Source: Burkholderiaceae bacterium (lineage in GTDB: Bacteria > Pseudomonadota > Gammaproteobacteria > Burkholderiales > Burkholderiaceae). From it: a stretch of DNA of 12,780 nucleotides. The position numbers were made by a program, and so were the translations under genes. The notes beneath the pieces were generated by a model, which was not told the origin of the DNA, made no database searches, and saw only the letters and a program-made list of their open reading frames with translations. The stretch spans positions 1 to 12,780 of the forward strand of contig JASLEM010000325.1 of assembly GCA_030151165.1 (NCBI GenBank). Reading direction: 5' to 3'. Positions 1-8,360 of this stretch are shown here, in pieces (position 1 is the first letter of the stretch; each line of letters begins with the position of its first letter).

Positions 1-636
1 TTCGGCCTCGCGCACGATCTCGCCGTGGTCGACGTTGCCGGCGACGCCGACGATGATGTTCGCGCCGCTGTACTGCGACTCGACGTACGCGAGCAGCTCG
101 TCGCGGGTGAAGCGCTCGATGTTGCGGCGCGTGCCGATCACGGCCTGCGCCATCGGGTGCGCGCCGTAGCAGAGCTTGTCGAACTGGCGGAAGGCCGTCG
201 ACATCGGATCCTCTTCGTCCTCGAGGTACTCCTGCAGGATCACCTGGCGCTCGCGCTCGAGCTCGGCGGCCGGGAAGGTCGGGCGGCGCACGATGTCGCC
301 GAGCATGCGCACGAACCGCGCGGCGTCGCGCGCGAGGCCGCGCAGGTGGTACGCCGTGTGGTCCTTGTCGGTGTGCGCGTTGACCTCGGCGCCCAGCAGC
401 TCGGCGTCGATGTTGATCTGCGCGGCGTCGCGCGTCGTCGTGCCCTTGAACGCCATGTGCTCGACGACGTGGCTGATCCCGTTCAGCCGCGCGCTCTCGT
501 GGCCGCTGCCGGTGCGCACGAACACGCTGGCGCTGGCGCTGGCCAGCCAGGGCATGCGGATGGTGACGACGCGCACGCCGTTGGCCAGGGTCGTGATGTC
601 GGTGTCGTGGGCGGCGGCGTGCGCGATCAGGGTCAT
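1..636 (-). CDS. M16 family zinc metallopeptidase (N-terminal part, cut by window edge)
   Basis: An uninterrupted reading frame runs from an ATG at 636 leftward to the window edge, giving 212 residues that begin MTLIAHAAAHDTD. It carries the inverted zinc-binding motif HxxEH as HVVEH at residues 56-60, followed by MAFKGT. A glutamate at residue 136 (in VILQEYLED), 76 residues after the second histidine, sits where the third zinc ligand of M16 peptidases lies. The asparagine-rich stretch ELLGAEVNAHT after the motif is also typical. Members are processing or insulinase-like proteases; bacterial ones often occur as pairs of active and inactive halves, which cannot be tested here because the C-terminal part is outside the window. 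No signal peptide is visible at this start, so a cytoplasmic location is more likely than export. The ribosome binding site is poor. The gene is divergent from the binding-protein gene at 763. Confidence 0.9.
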   Translation of the reverse strand, partial: MTLIAHAAAHDTDITTLANGVRVVTIRMPWLASASASVFVRTGSGHESARLNGISHVVEHMAFKGTTTRDAAQINIDAELLGAEVNAHTDKDHTAYHLRGLARDAARFVRMLGDIVRRPTFPAAELERERQVILQEYLEDEEDPMSTAFRQFDKLCYGAHPMAQAVIGTRRNIERFTRDELLAYVESQYSGANIIVGVAGNVDHGEIVREAE

Positions 637-762
637 GCCCCCATTGTCGGCGACCCGGCGCCTGCGCGGCCGCGGCAAGGGCTTGCAACGCGGCAGGAAT
701 CGACGCCGGCTCTATGATCCGCGCTGCCGTCAACTCGACCGTCGATCCGACAGGAACCCCCG

Positions 763-1782
763 ATGCGCCACGCCGCCAAGCCCCTGCTGCTCGCCCTCGC
801 CGTCCTCGGCGCCGGCCCCGCCGCCCATGCCGAGGACAAGGTCGTCTTCGCCACCAACTGGAAGGCCCAGGCCGCGCACGGCGGCTTCTACCAGGCGGTG
901 GCCGACGGCACGTACAAACGGTACGGCCTGAACGTCGAGATCCGCCAGGGCGGCCCGCAGGTCAACAACCGCCCGCTGCTGCCCGCCGGCAGCATCGACT
1001 TCCTGATGACGGGCAACCTGCTGCACAGCTTCGACAACGTCAAGAACGGCGTGCCGGTGATCGCCGTCGCGTCGATGTTCCAGAAGGACCCGCAGGCGCT
1101 GATCGCGCACCCCGACCAGGGCTACGCGAAGTTCGAGGACCTCGCCAAGGCGCCCGTCGCCTACATCGCCAAGGACGCGCAGTTCTCGTGGTGGCAATGG
1201 CTCAAGGCCGACTACGCGTTCAAGGACGACAACCTGCGCCCCTACAACTACAACGTCGCGCCCTTCCTCGCCAACCCGAAGAGCCTGCAGCAGGGCTACG
1301 CGGTCGAGGAGCCGATCACGATCGAGAAGGAAGGCCACTTCAAGCCCGCTGTCTTCCTGCTCGCCGACCACGGCTACAGCACCTACAGCACGACGATCGA
1401 GGCGCGCACCGACACCGTCAAGAACAAGCCGGATCTCGTCAAGCGCTTCGTCGAGGCCTCCATCATCGGCTGGAACAACTACCTCTACGGCGACCGCCGC
1501 GCCGCCGACGCGCTGATCATCAAGGACAACCCCGAGATGACCGAGGACCTGATCGCGCAAAGCCTGGCGCTCATGAAGCAGATGGGCATCGTCGACTCCG
1601 GCGACGCACAGACGCTGGGCATCGGCGCGATGAAGCCCGAGCGCATCAAGGACTTCTACGACAAGATGGTTCGCGCCGGCCTCTACAAGCCCGGCGACGT
1701 CGACCTCTCGAAAGTCGCGACGACGCAGTTCGTGAACAAGGGCGTGGGCGTCGATGTGCGCAAGCAGTTGACGGGTCACTGA
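763..1782 (+). CDS. Exported NMT1/THI5-like ABC transporter substrate-binding protein
   Basis: The 339-residue product starts with a Sec signal peptide (residues 1-23, basic start, leucine/alanine core, likely cleavage AHA|ED). The mature part opens with NWKAQAAHGGFYQA (residues 32-45), the signature of the NMT1/THI5 fold used by binding proteins for pyrimidine, riboflavin or sulfonate-like ligands (ThiY, RibY, SsuA relatives). GSIDFLMTGN around residue 80 is the usual second ligand-loop region. The protein should capture a small molecule in the periplasm and deliver it to an ABC permease. No permease or ATPase gene is adjacent: the next gene is on the other strand, so partners must lie elsewhere or it acts as an orphan. 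The ligand cannot be read from sequence; a thiamine or riboflavin precursor is a guess. The start is supported by AGGAA at 752-756, six bases before ATG. Confidence 0.88.
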   Translation: MRHAAKPLLLALAVLGAGPAAHAEDKVVFATNWKAQAAHGGFYQAVADGTYKRYGLNVEIRQGGPQVNNRPLLPAGSIDFLMTGNLLHSFDNVKNGVPVIAVASMFQKDPQALIAHPDQGYAKFEDLAKAPVAYIAKDAQFSWWQWLKADYAFKDDNLRPYNYNVAPFLANPKSLQQGYAVEEPITIEKEGHFKPAVFLLADHGYSTYSTTIEARTDTVKNKPDLVKRFVEASIIGWNNYLYGDRRAADALIIKDNPEMTEDLIAQSLALMKQMGIVDSGDAQTLGIGAMKPERIKDFYDKMVRAGLYKPGDVDLSKVATTQFVNKGVGVDVRKQLTGH

Positions 1783-1783
1783 A

Positions 1784-1797
1784 CCCGGCACGCCGGG
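1784..1797 (+). terminator. Possible short hairpin after the binding-protein gene
   Basis: Two bases after the stop codon, CCCGG-CACG-CCGGG forms a compact perfect stem with a four-base loop. There is no T-tract after it. It lies between two convergent genes (stops at 1782 and 1817), so it could slow transcription from either side, but a short GC stem is easy to get by chance in this base composition. Confidence 0.25.
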
Positions 1798-1816
1798 ACG
1801 CCGCGCCCCGGCCGCC

Positions 1817-2227
1817 CTATCGCGCCAGCCGGGCCCAGAGGACGCGGATCCGGAGCCCGCGATCCTCGAGTGCGTAGGACGCCGCCAGCGCGAGCACGCC
1901 GGCCGTCACGCCGGTGCGCAGGATCTCTTCGGGCCGGAGGCCGTCGCGATGTGAGTGCGACCACGCGTCGCCGAAGACGGTCAGCGCGGCGACGATCGCC
2001 GCGTTGCCCCAGCGGTTGCCGTACAGCCGCGAGGCCGGCGTGAAGGTGAGGAGGAGCGCGAGCAGCCCGGTCATCAGCCCGGTCTGCACGGCCGTGAACC
2101 AGTGGGCGGCGCTGTCGATCGCCGCCAGGCTGCCCGGCATGCAGGTCATGCAGGCGCAGGTCGGCTGCCAGAGGCGCTGGCCGAACAAGGCCAGGCGCCG
2201 TTTCCATCCCATCGCTTGCACGCGCAT
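1817..2227 (-). CDS. Small membrane protein with CxCxxC motif, function unknown
   Basis: I do not recognise this 136-residue product. It has a basic amphipathic start (GWKRRLALFGQRLW), then CACMTC, giving cysteines at residues 24, 26 and 29. Three likely membrane helices follow, at about residues 43-63 (WFTAVQTGLMTGLLALLLTF), 73-90 and 102-120, and a basic tail (RGLRIRVLWARLAR). The chosen ATG at 2227 has GGGA five to eight bases upstream; the frame stays open to a GTG at 2395, and ATGs at 2290 and 2212 are alternatives. Starts beyond about 2300 would read through the inverted repeat at 2304-2364 and look unlikely. The hydrophobic pattern and charged ends argue that the reading frame is real even though the opposite strand also has open frames. 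The clustered cysteines could bind a metal or form a disulfide; that is inference only. It is convergent with the binding-protein gene. Confidence 0.6.
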   Translation of the reverse strand: MRVQAMGWKRRLALFGQRLWQPTCACMTCMPGSLAAIDSAAHWFTAVQTGLMTGLLALLLTFTPASRLYGNRWGNAAIVAALTVFGDAWSHSHRDGLRPEEILRTGVTAGVLALAASYALEDRGLRIRVLWARLAR

Positions 2228-2303
2228 CGCTTTCCCATCGACATCGGCCGAGACCCGCAGTGTCGCCGACCAGCCGTGCCGGTGCGTCATCGGGCTCACG
2301 TCA

Positions 2304-2364
2304 TCGGGGTCAGGTCTTGCCTCGCAACAGCCTCTAGAACTTGCGGGGCAAGACCTGACCCCGA
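2304..2364. repeat. Long imperfect inverted repeat, REP/BIME-like
   Basis: The left arm (2304-2327) and right arm (2341-2364) are 24 bases each and complementary except for one position (T2322 against G2346), around a 13-base loop. The 17-base core of each arm contains GGGGTCAGGTCTTGCC and its complement GGCAAGACCTGACCCC. The word GGGGTCAGGTCTTG is, to my recollection, a recurring element of repetitive extragenic palindromes in proteobacteria that encode REP-associated tyrosine (Y1, IS200-like) transposases. It lies just after the amidohydrolase stop at 2399 and before the small membrane protein, so it may also act as an RNA hairpin protecting or ending the upstream transcript. No T-tract is present. 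Confidence 0.75.
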
Positions 2365-2398
2365 CCCCGGACGCTTCCGGCGCTGCGCCGTCCACGGC

Positions 2399-4450
2399 TC
2401 ATTCCTCGACCTCGTGCGCCGGCCGTCCGCGCACGCCCGCCGCGCTGCGCAGCGCATCGGCATCCATCAGCTTGCCGTCCATCATCACCGTGCGCACGTG
2501 GCGCAGGTCGCCGATGGTGCGGGACGGGTCGCCGTCGACGAGGGCGAGGTCGGCGTCCATGCCGACGGCGATGCGGCCGGTGTGGCCGTCGACGCCGACC
2601 ATGTGCGCGGGAACGCTGGTGGCCGACGCGAGCGCGTCGGCCGGCGTGAAGCCCGCGTCGACGTAGAGCTCCAGCTCGCGCACCAGCTCCAGCCCGGAGC
2701 CGTCCGTGCCGGCCACGATCGGGATGCCCGCCTGGTGCATGCGGCCGACCAGCTCCTCGAGCTTCTTGAAGCTGGCGCGGAAATCGGCCCGCGTGGTCGG
2801 CTCGTCCGGCTTGAAACCGCCCTGGCGGAAGCCGCGCTCGATCGTCGGCGGGAGCGTGCCGACAAAGGGCGCGTAGGACGGCGAGAGTTCGCCGTTCTCG
2901 GGCACGAACAGGCTCTCGGCGACGACCAGCGTCGGGTCGACCGCGATCTTGCGCTGCGCCATGGTGGCGATCAGCGACTTCATCGGCTCGGCGTCGAGAT
3001 CCATGTCCTTGGCGTAGCGGCCGATGCCCTGGAAGCGCTGGATGCCGTTGGAGTGCGCGACGACGTCGTCGGGCATCGCCTGCATCGCGACGAAGTAGAT
3101 GTGCGTGATCTCGTCGTAGCCCGCGTCGATGGCCTCCTGCGTGCGCATGCCGGCCGGCAGGTGGCCGTGCACGTGCAGCCCGAGCTTGTGCGCCTCGGCG
3201 GCGGACGGCGCGACCCAGGCCGGATCGAACGTCCCGTAGAACTTGACGCCCTCCTGGCCGTCGGCCTTCGCCTGGTGCACCGCGGCGAGCGCCTCGTCCT
3301 GCGACGTCACGACGACCGCGACCTGCGCCGACATCGGCCCCTTGCCGTCGATCAGCGTCGAGGCGTGCACGTGCGGGAACAGCAGCTTGCCCTGCGCGCG
3401 CCGCTCGCGCCGCGCCTTGGTGAGCGGCACGCTGTTGCCCGGGTCGCGCACCGAGGTCACGCCGAGCGCCAGCTCCGACGGCCCGGTGTAGTCGTCGCCG
3501 ACGTGCATGTGGCAGTCCCACAGCCCGGGCACCAGCGTCTTGCCCGCGCCGGCGAAAACCTGCGCGCCGGCGGGCACCTTGACGTCGTCCGCCGCGCCAA
3601 CCGCGACGATCCGGCCGTGCGACACCACCACCGTCTGGTGCTCCACGAAGCGCGAGCCGTCGACGAACGCGCGCACGTCGACGAAGGCGACGGGTCGGGT
3701 CGCCACGGTCGCGAGCGAATGCGCCAGCCGGGGCGAGCGCGCCGCCATGCCGATGTCCTGCGCCTTCTCCAGCGCGAGCGTCGAATCCTCGAAGCCGGCG
3801 CGGACGAAGTCGAGCCCGCCGATCCACGCGAAGACCTTGCCGTGGGCGTCCGTCCACACCGGGAACGGCGTGCCGGCGACGCCAACGACGGCCCAGGCGG
3901 TCACGGTCTGCCGGCTCGCGCCGTGGCCGACGGCCAGCGTGGTCACCTTCTCGAGGTGCATCTTGCCGCCGGGCAGCAGCGGCAGCTCGCGGCCCGGATG
4001 CGCCACCAGCCATTCGACCGCGAGGTCGCCCGCCTTGATGTTCCAGCCGGCGGGCGAGTAGACGGCCAGCCCGGTGTACGGCGCTTCCCCGTGGTCGATC
4101 TGCGACTGCCAGCTCGCCTTGCCGTCCACGATGGAGAAGGTCTCGCCGACGTCGCCGTTCGGGCTGGTGCCGCGCAGGCGGTACTCGGTGAAGGCGCCGT
4201 CCGGGCCCACCTTGGTGGCCTCGTCCTCTTCCCAGACCTGGCCGCGCAGCCCGAGGCTCATGCGCCCCATCCACGTGCCGTCCGGCGCCTGCCATTGCCA
4301 GGTCGTGCCGTGCTTGCCGGCCGTCGACATGATGGTGAAGACCTGCGCATTGGCCGGCGGCGTGGCCAGCTCCGAGACGGGCGTCTGGGCGGTGGCGGCC
4401 GCCATCGAGACGAGAAGCGTCGCCAGCGCGACCGACGGTACAGCTCGCAT
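2399..4450 (-). CDS. Exported amidohydrolase-family protein with an extra N-terminal domain
   Basis: The 683-residue product starts at the ATG at 4450, which has AGGGGAG about seven bases upstream; the frame is open further upstream but lacks a comparable site and would read through the repeat array. Residues 1-21 form a signal peptide ending in AAATA, so the protein is periplasmic. Residues about 35-240 make a separate domain rich in short beta-like segments (GTTWQWQAPDGTWMGRM) that I cannot assign. From about residue 250 a metal-dependent amidohydrolase begins, with PGLWDCHMHVGDD (H314, H316), a candidate carboxylated lysine K403 in GVKFYG, H428 and H450 in HVHGHLP and EITHIYF, and D583 in IVAGTDGSG. 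The C-terminal GRIAVGMDADLALVDGDP is the usual closing strand set of imidazolonepropionase-like and prolidase-like enzymes. All expected metal ligands are present, so activity is likely; the substrate may be a peptide or cyclic amide but is not known. It is a single transcription unit by position. Confidence 0.88.
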   Translation of the reverse strand: MRAVPSVALATLLVSMAAATAQTPVSELATPPANAQVFTIMSTAGKHGTTWQWQAPDGTWMGRMSLGLRGQVWEEDEATKVGPDGAFTEYRLRGTSPNGDVGETFSIVDGKASWQSQIDHGEAPYTGLAVYSPAGWNIKAGDLAVEWLVAHPGRELPLLPGGKMHLEKVTTLAVGHGASRQTVTAWAVVGVAGTPFPVWTDAHGKVFAWIGGLDFVRAGFEDSTLALEKAQDIGMAARSPRLAHSLATVATRPVAFVDVRAFVDGSRFVEHQTVVVSHGRIVAVGAADDVKVPAGAQVFAGAGKTLVPGLWDCHMHVGDDYTGPSELALGVTSVRDPGNSVPLTKARRERRAQGKLLFPHVHASTLIDGKGPMSAQVAVVVTSQDEALAAVHQAKADGQEGVKFYGTFDPAWVAPSAAEAHKLGLHVHGHLPAGMRTQEAIDAGYDEITHIYFVAMQAMPDDVVAHSNGIQRFQGIGRYAKDMDLDAEPMKSLIATMAQRKIAVDPTLVVAESLFVPENGELSPSYAPFVGTLPPTIERGFRQGGFKPDEPTTRADFRASFKKLEELVGRMHQAGIPIVAGTDGSGLELVRELELYVDAGFTPADALASATSVPAHMVGVDGHTGRIAVGMDADLALVDGDPSRTIGDLRHVRTVMMDGKLMDADALRSAAGVRGRPAHEVEE

Positions 4451-4680
4451 GTTCCAGCTCCCCTGGGCGTTCGGCCCGTGTTTGTCTTGCCGATACGGAC
4501 GGATTCCGGCGCCCGATCCGGACATCCGGCGGGCGCGTTTCAGTATGTCATCGGCGTGGCGCACCGCACAACGCGGGGCGTCCCTTCCCACGTTTGAGCG
4601 GACAGGCCCGCCAACGACGCGTCCCGAGCCATCGCGGCGACATCGACCGCCTGCGCGAATGCCCTTCCGATCTCCGACGC

Positions 4681-4697
4681 CGCACCTAATAGGTGCG
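4681..4697. repeat. Perfect short palindrome beside the repeat array
   Basis: CGCACCT-AAT-AGGTGCG is a perfect 7-bp stem with a three-base AT loop, eight bases before the first 42-bp repeat unit. In leftward transcription it would follow the array. It could be a hairpin, a protein site or part of the repeat element's boundary; nothing distinguishes these. Confidence 0.5.
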
Positions 4698-4705
4698 TGA
4701 TTGCT

Positions 4706-4873
4706 GAAATTTTCAGCATCGCCGGAGTTCCGAACCCCATTGCCGATGAAATTTTGAGCATCGCCGGAAATCGGAACTCCGGCGCCGCTGAAATTTTGAG
4801 CAATGCCGGAGATCGGACCGCCGACGATGCACAAAATTTCAGCGTCGTCGGAGTTCCGGAGTGCATCGCCGGG
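4706..4873. repeat. Four-unit 42-bp tandem repeat with AT-rich core
   Basis: Units begin at 4706, 4748, 4790 and 4832, an exact 42-bp period. Each starts with GAAATTTT or CAAAATTT, then (C/G)AGCA/G, then a CGCCGGA-like part that is variable downstream; units 1 and 4 share CGGAGTTCCG. The A/T runs stand out in this GC-rich genome. In unit 1 the sequence GCTGAAA-T-TTTCAGC is a local palindrome. A 13-bp perfect inverted match links 4721-4733 (unit 1) and 4771-4783 (unit 2), so the array can fold. As 42 is 14 codons, every frame reads as a 14-residue repeat, so the open frames are not evidence of coding. The array starts 40 bases beyond the exporter stop codon. Role unknown: candidates are a terminator-like RNA structure, a protein-binding array or a selfish repeat. 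Confidence 0.85.
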
Positions 4874-4912
4874 CTCCCGGAGTCCGTGGCCGGACTTCCG
4901 CGCCCCGCGCGC

Positions 4913-5803
4913 TCATTGCTTGCGCGTGCTGCCCACCATCACCAACCCGACGCCGGCCAGGATGATCGCCATGCCGGCCAGCAGCGGCGCGGTGACGCGC
5001 TCGCCCGCGAACAGCGCGCCCAAGCCCACGGCCACGACGGGGTTGACGTAGGCGTAGCTGGTCGCGAGCGCCGGCCGCGAGTGGTGGATGACGTAGACGA
5101 ACGCGCTGTACGCGACGATCGAGCCGAACACGACGAGGTAGGCGAGCGCGAGCCACGCCGACGTGGGCACGGTGGCGAGGGCGAGCCGTTCGCCGCGCAG
5201 CGCGGACATCACGACCAGGCTCGCGCCGCCGCCCAGCATCTGCACGGCGGCAGACATCGGGCCGACGGGCATGTCGAGCCGCTTCTGCAGCACGGTCGCG
5301 AACGCCCACGAGGCCGCGGCGACGAACAGCACGGCAACCGCCCAGGGGCTGGCGGCGGCGTGCAGGTCGAGGTTCAGCACCGCCATGCCGGCGAGCGCGA
5401 TGGCGACGCCCAGCCATTCGAGCATCCGCGGCCGCGCGCCGAAGCCCCACGCGAACAGGATCGCGAACACCGGTACGCCCGCGATCACGAGCGCGGCGAG
5501 GCCGGACGGCACGCTGGTCTCGGCCACGCACACGAAGCCGTTGCCCAACCCCATCATCATGAAGCCGATGAACGCGCCGTTGCGCCACTGCCGCGGCGTG
5601 GGCCACGCGGCGCCGCGCCACTTCAGGAACGCGAGCAGGATCGGCCCGGCGAGGAAATTGCGGATCGCCGACGAGATCAGCGGCGGGATGCCGTCGACGA
5701 CGAAGTGGATCGCGAGGTAGGTCGAGCCCCAGACGACGTAGACGATGGCGAGGCACGCGACGAGCAGCGTCGAGTGCGAAGAGGCGGGCGAGGTGTTCTG
5801 CAT
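4913..5803 (-). CDS. yedA: YedA-like EamA/DMT-family exporter
   Basis: The 296-residue product is an inner-membrane transporter of the drug/metabolite superfamily with ten predicted helices in two EamA repeats (about residues 12-143 and 155-291). Landmarks resemble E. coli YedA closely: VVWGSTYLAI at 24-32, GLGNGFVCVAE near 85-95, LEWLGVAIALAGMAVLN at 128-144, ASWAFATV near 164-171, and ALATSYAYVNPVVAVGLG at 245-262. It probably exports an amino acid or other small metabolite; the substrate of this group is poorly known. The start is the ATG at 5803 (MQNTSPASS); the frame is open upstream only to a TTG at 5854 inside the GC-rich hairpin region, which is unlikely. The ribosome binding site is weak (GGCGG three bases upstream). 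It lies 118 bases after katG in the same direction, with strong hairpins between, so cotranscription is doubtful. Confidence 0.88.
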   Translation of the reverse strand: MQNTSPASSHSTLLVACLAIVYVVWGSTYLAIHFVVDGIPPLISSAIRNFLAGPILLAFLKWRGAAWPTPRQWRNGAFIGFMMMGLGNGFVCVAETSVPSGLAALVIAGVPVFAILFAWGFGARPRMLEWLGVAIALAGMAVLNLDLHAAASPWAVAVLFVAAASWAFATVLQKRLDMPVGPMSAAVQMLGGGASLVVMSALRGERLALATVPTSAWLALAYLVVFGSIVAYSAFVYVIHHSRPALATSYAYVNPVVAVGLGALFAGERVTAPLLAGMAIILAGVGLVMVGSTRKQ

Positions 5804-5828
5804 GAACCGCCGAGTGGAACAGAAACGG

Positions 5829-5880
5829 GCGCGGCCCCGGCACTTGCACCGCAATGCCGGGGCAGGCGCCGGGGCCGCGC
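5829..5880 (-). terminator. 13-bp GC-rich inverted repeat between katG and yedA
   Basis: Arms 5829-5841 (GCGCGGCCCCGGC) and 5868-5880 (GCCGGGGCCGCGC) are perfectly complementary over 13 bases with a 26-base loop that itself holds GC-rich segments. It lies upstream of the yedA start and downstream of katG. It lacks a T-tract, so termination, if any, would rely on pausing or another factor. It could instead hold back translation of yedA in a read-through transcript. Confidence 0.45.
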
Positions 5881-5910
5881 CGCGCGCCGGGGTCGACGAC
5901 CCCGCGCGCG
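5881..5910 (-). terminator. Strong hairpin directly after katG
   Basis: The sequence folds on itself with GGGGTCG-A-CGACCCC at the centre, extended by C5888/G5904 and by CGCGCG/CGCGCG with one bulged base (C5887), about 14 base pairs in total. It begins 11 bases past the katG stop codon at 5922-5924, the position expected of a terminator or 3' stabilising hairpin. No T-tract follows in the leftward direction. Confidence 0.5.
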
Positions 5911-5921
5911 AGGCCGTCGGA

Positions 5922-8132
<2,211 letters not shown>

Positions 8133-8166
8133 TCACGGTCTTCGCGAGAACGTCGACTGTCGCGCG

Positions 8167-8183
8167 GGCGCTCGTCGAGCGCC
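8167..8183. repeat. Perfect hairpin in the katG leader region
   Basis: GGCGCTC-GTC-GAGCGCC is a perfect 7-bp stem with a three-base loop, 53 bases upstream of the katG start and beside the AT-rich island. If transcription starts to its right it lies in the katG 5' untranslated RNA; otherwise it is part of the promoter. Its function is not clear. Confidence 0.45.
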
Positions 8184-8192
8184 AATTAATCA

Positions 8193-8214
8193 TTAACAAT
8201 CGATCGATAGTTAA
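8193..8214. promoter_or_regulatory. Candidate regulator operator: 22-bp palindrome upstream of katG
   Basis: An inverted repeat of form TTAACnATCGATCGATnGTTAA (mismatched only at 8198/8209) sits in an AT-rich island (about 8183-8222) in the gap between katG and the divergent fusion gene, 78 bases from the katG ATG and 146 from the other start. The position fits an operator for katG. Its tetrad spacing matches the classical OxyR pattern ATAG-N7-CTAT only partly (one exact CTAT on the leftward strand), so the regulator could be OxyR with a divergent site or another protein. It overlaps the most plausible -35 area for katG. Confidence 0.45.
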
Positions 8215-8360
8215 AAACTTATTCGCCGGTGGCCGTATCTCTGCAAGACATTGCCTTGGCCGGGCGGGACATTCGCACTCCGAAAGCGCCAGGCGCCGGA
8301 AATCGGCCCGAGCTTTACATAGACTCCGGCCGTCCGCACTGTCGCGCTGGAGTTGCCGAG

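Larger units (their letters stand above)
4451..4912. other. 462-base stretch without a convincing gene
   Basis: This lies between the 5' end of the amidohydrolase gene and the 3' end of the exporter gene, both leftward. It holds the amidohydrolase ribosome binding site at its left end, a small perfect hairpin (4681-4697) and the 42-bp tandem repeats (4706-4873). Open frames crossing it exist on both strands, but they are produced by the repeat, whose period is a multiple of three, and by low stop frequency. The leftward frame 4540-4866 (108 codons) reads as a 14-residue repeat with the core PAMLKIS and then low-complexity sequence; I do not support it as a gene. A promoter for the amidohydrolase should be here, but no convincing -35/-10 pair was found. 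Confidence 0.6.

Noticed and set aside
683..718. TTGCAA and TATGAT as a promoter for the NMT1-type gene
   Set aside because: The spacing of 24 bases is too long for a standard sigma-70 promoter; TATGAT alone is not enough.
730..1791. A 353-codon open frame antisense to the NMT1-type binding protein
   Set aside because: The sense frame has a signal peptide and family motif; the antisense product is compositionally biased and has no features.
2228..2395. Longer start (GTG at 2395) for the small membrane protein
   Set aside because: The extension would translate through the inverted repeat and gives a non-conserved-looking, Pro/Cys/Gly-rich tail with no ribosome binding site of its own.
1955..4597. 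An 880-codon open frame on the plus strand across the amidohydrolase
   Set aside because: Antisense shadow of the amidohydrolase; no recognisable domain, His/Arg/Ala-rich composition, and it crosses the REP-like repeat.
4451..4834. 128-residue N-terminal extension of the amidohydrolase
   Set aside because: It would read through the 42-bp repeats and place the signal peptide in the middle of the protein; the ATG at 4450 has a strong AGGGGAG site.
4540..4866. A 108-codon leftward frame with a 14-residue PAMLKIS repeat
   Set aside because: The peptide repeat follows from a DNA repeat whose period is a multiple of three; all frames through the array look repetitive, and there is no supported start or ribosome binding site.
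4706..4873. CRISPR array
   Set aside because: The repeats are contiguous and diverged, with no identical repeats separated by unique spacers and no cas genes nearby.
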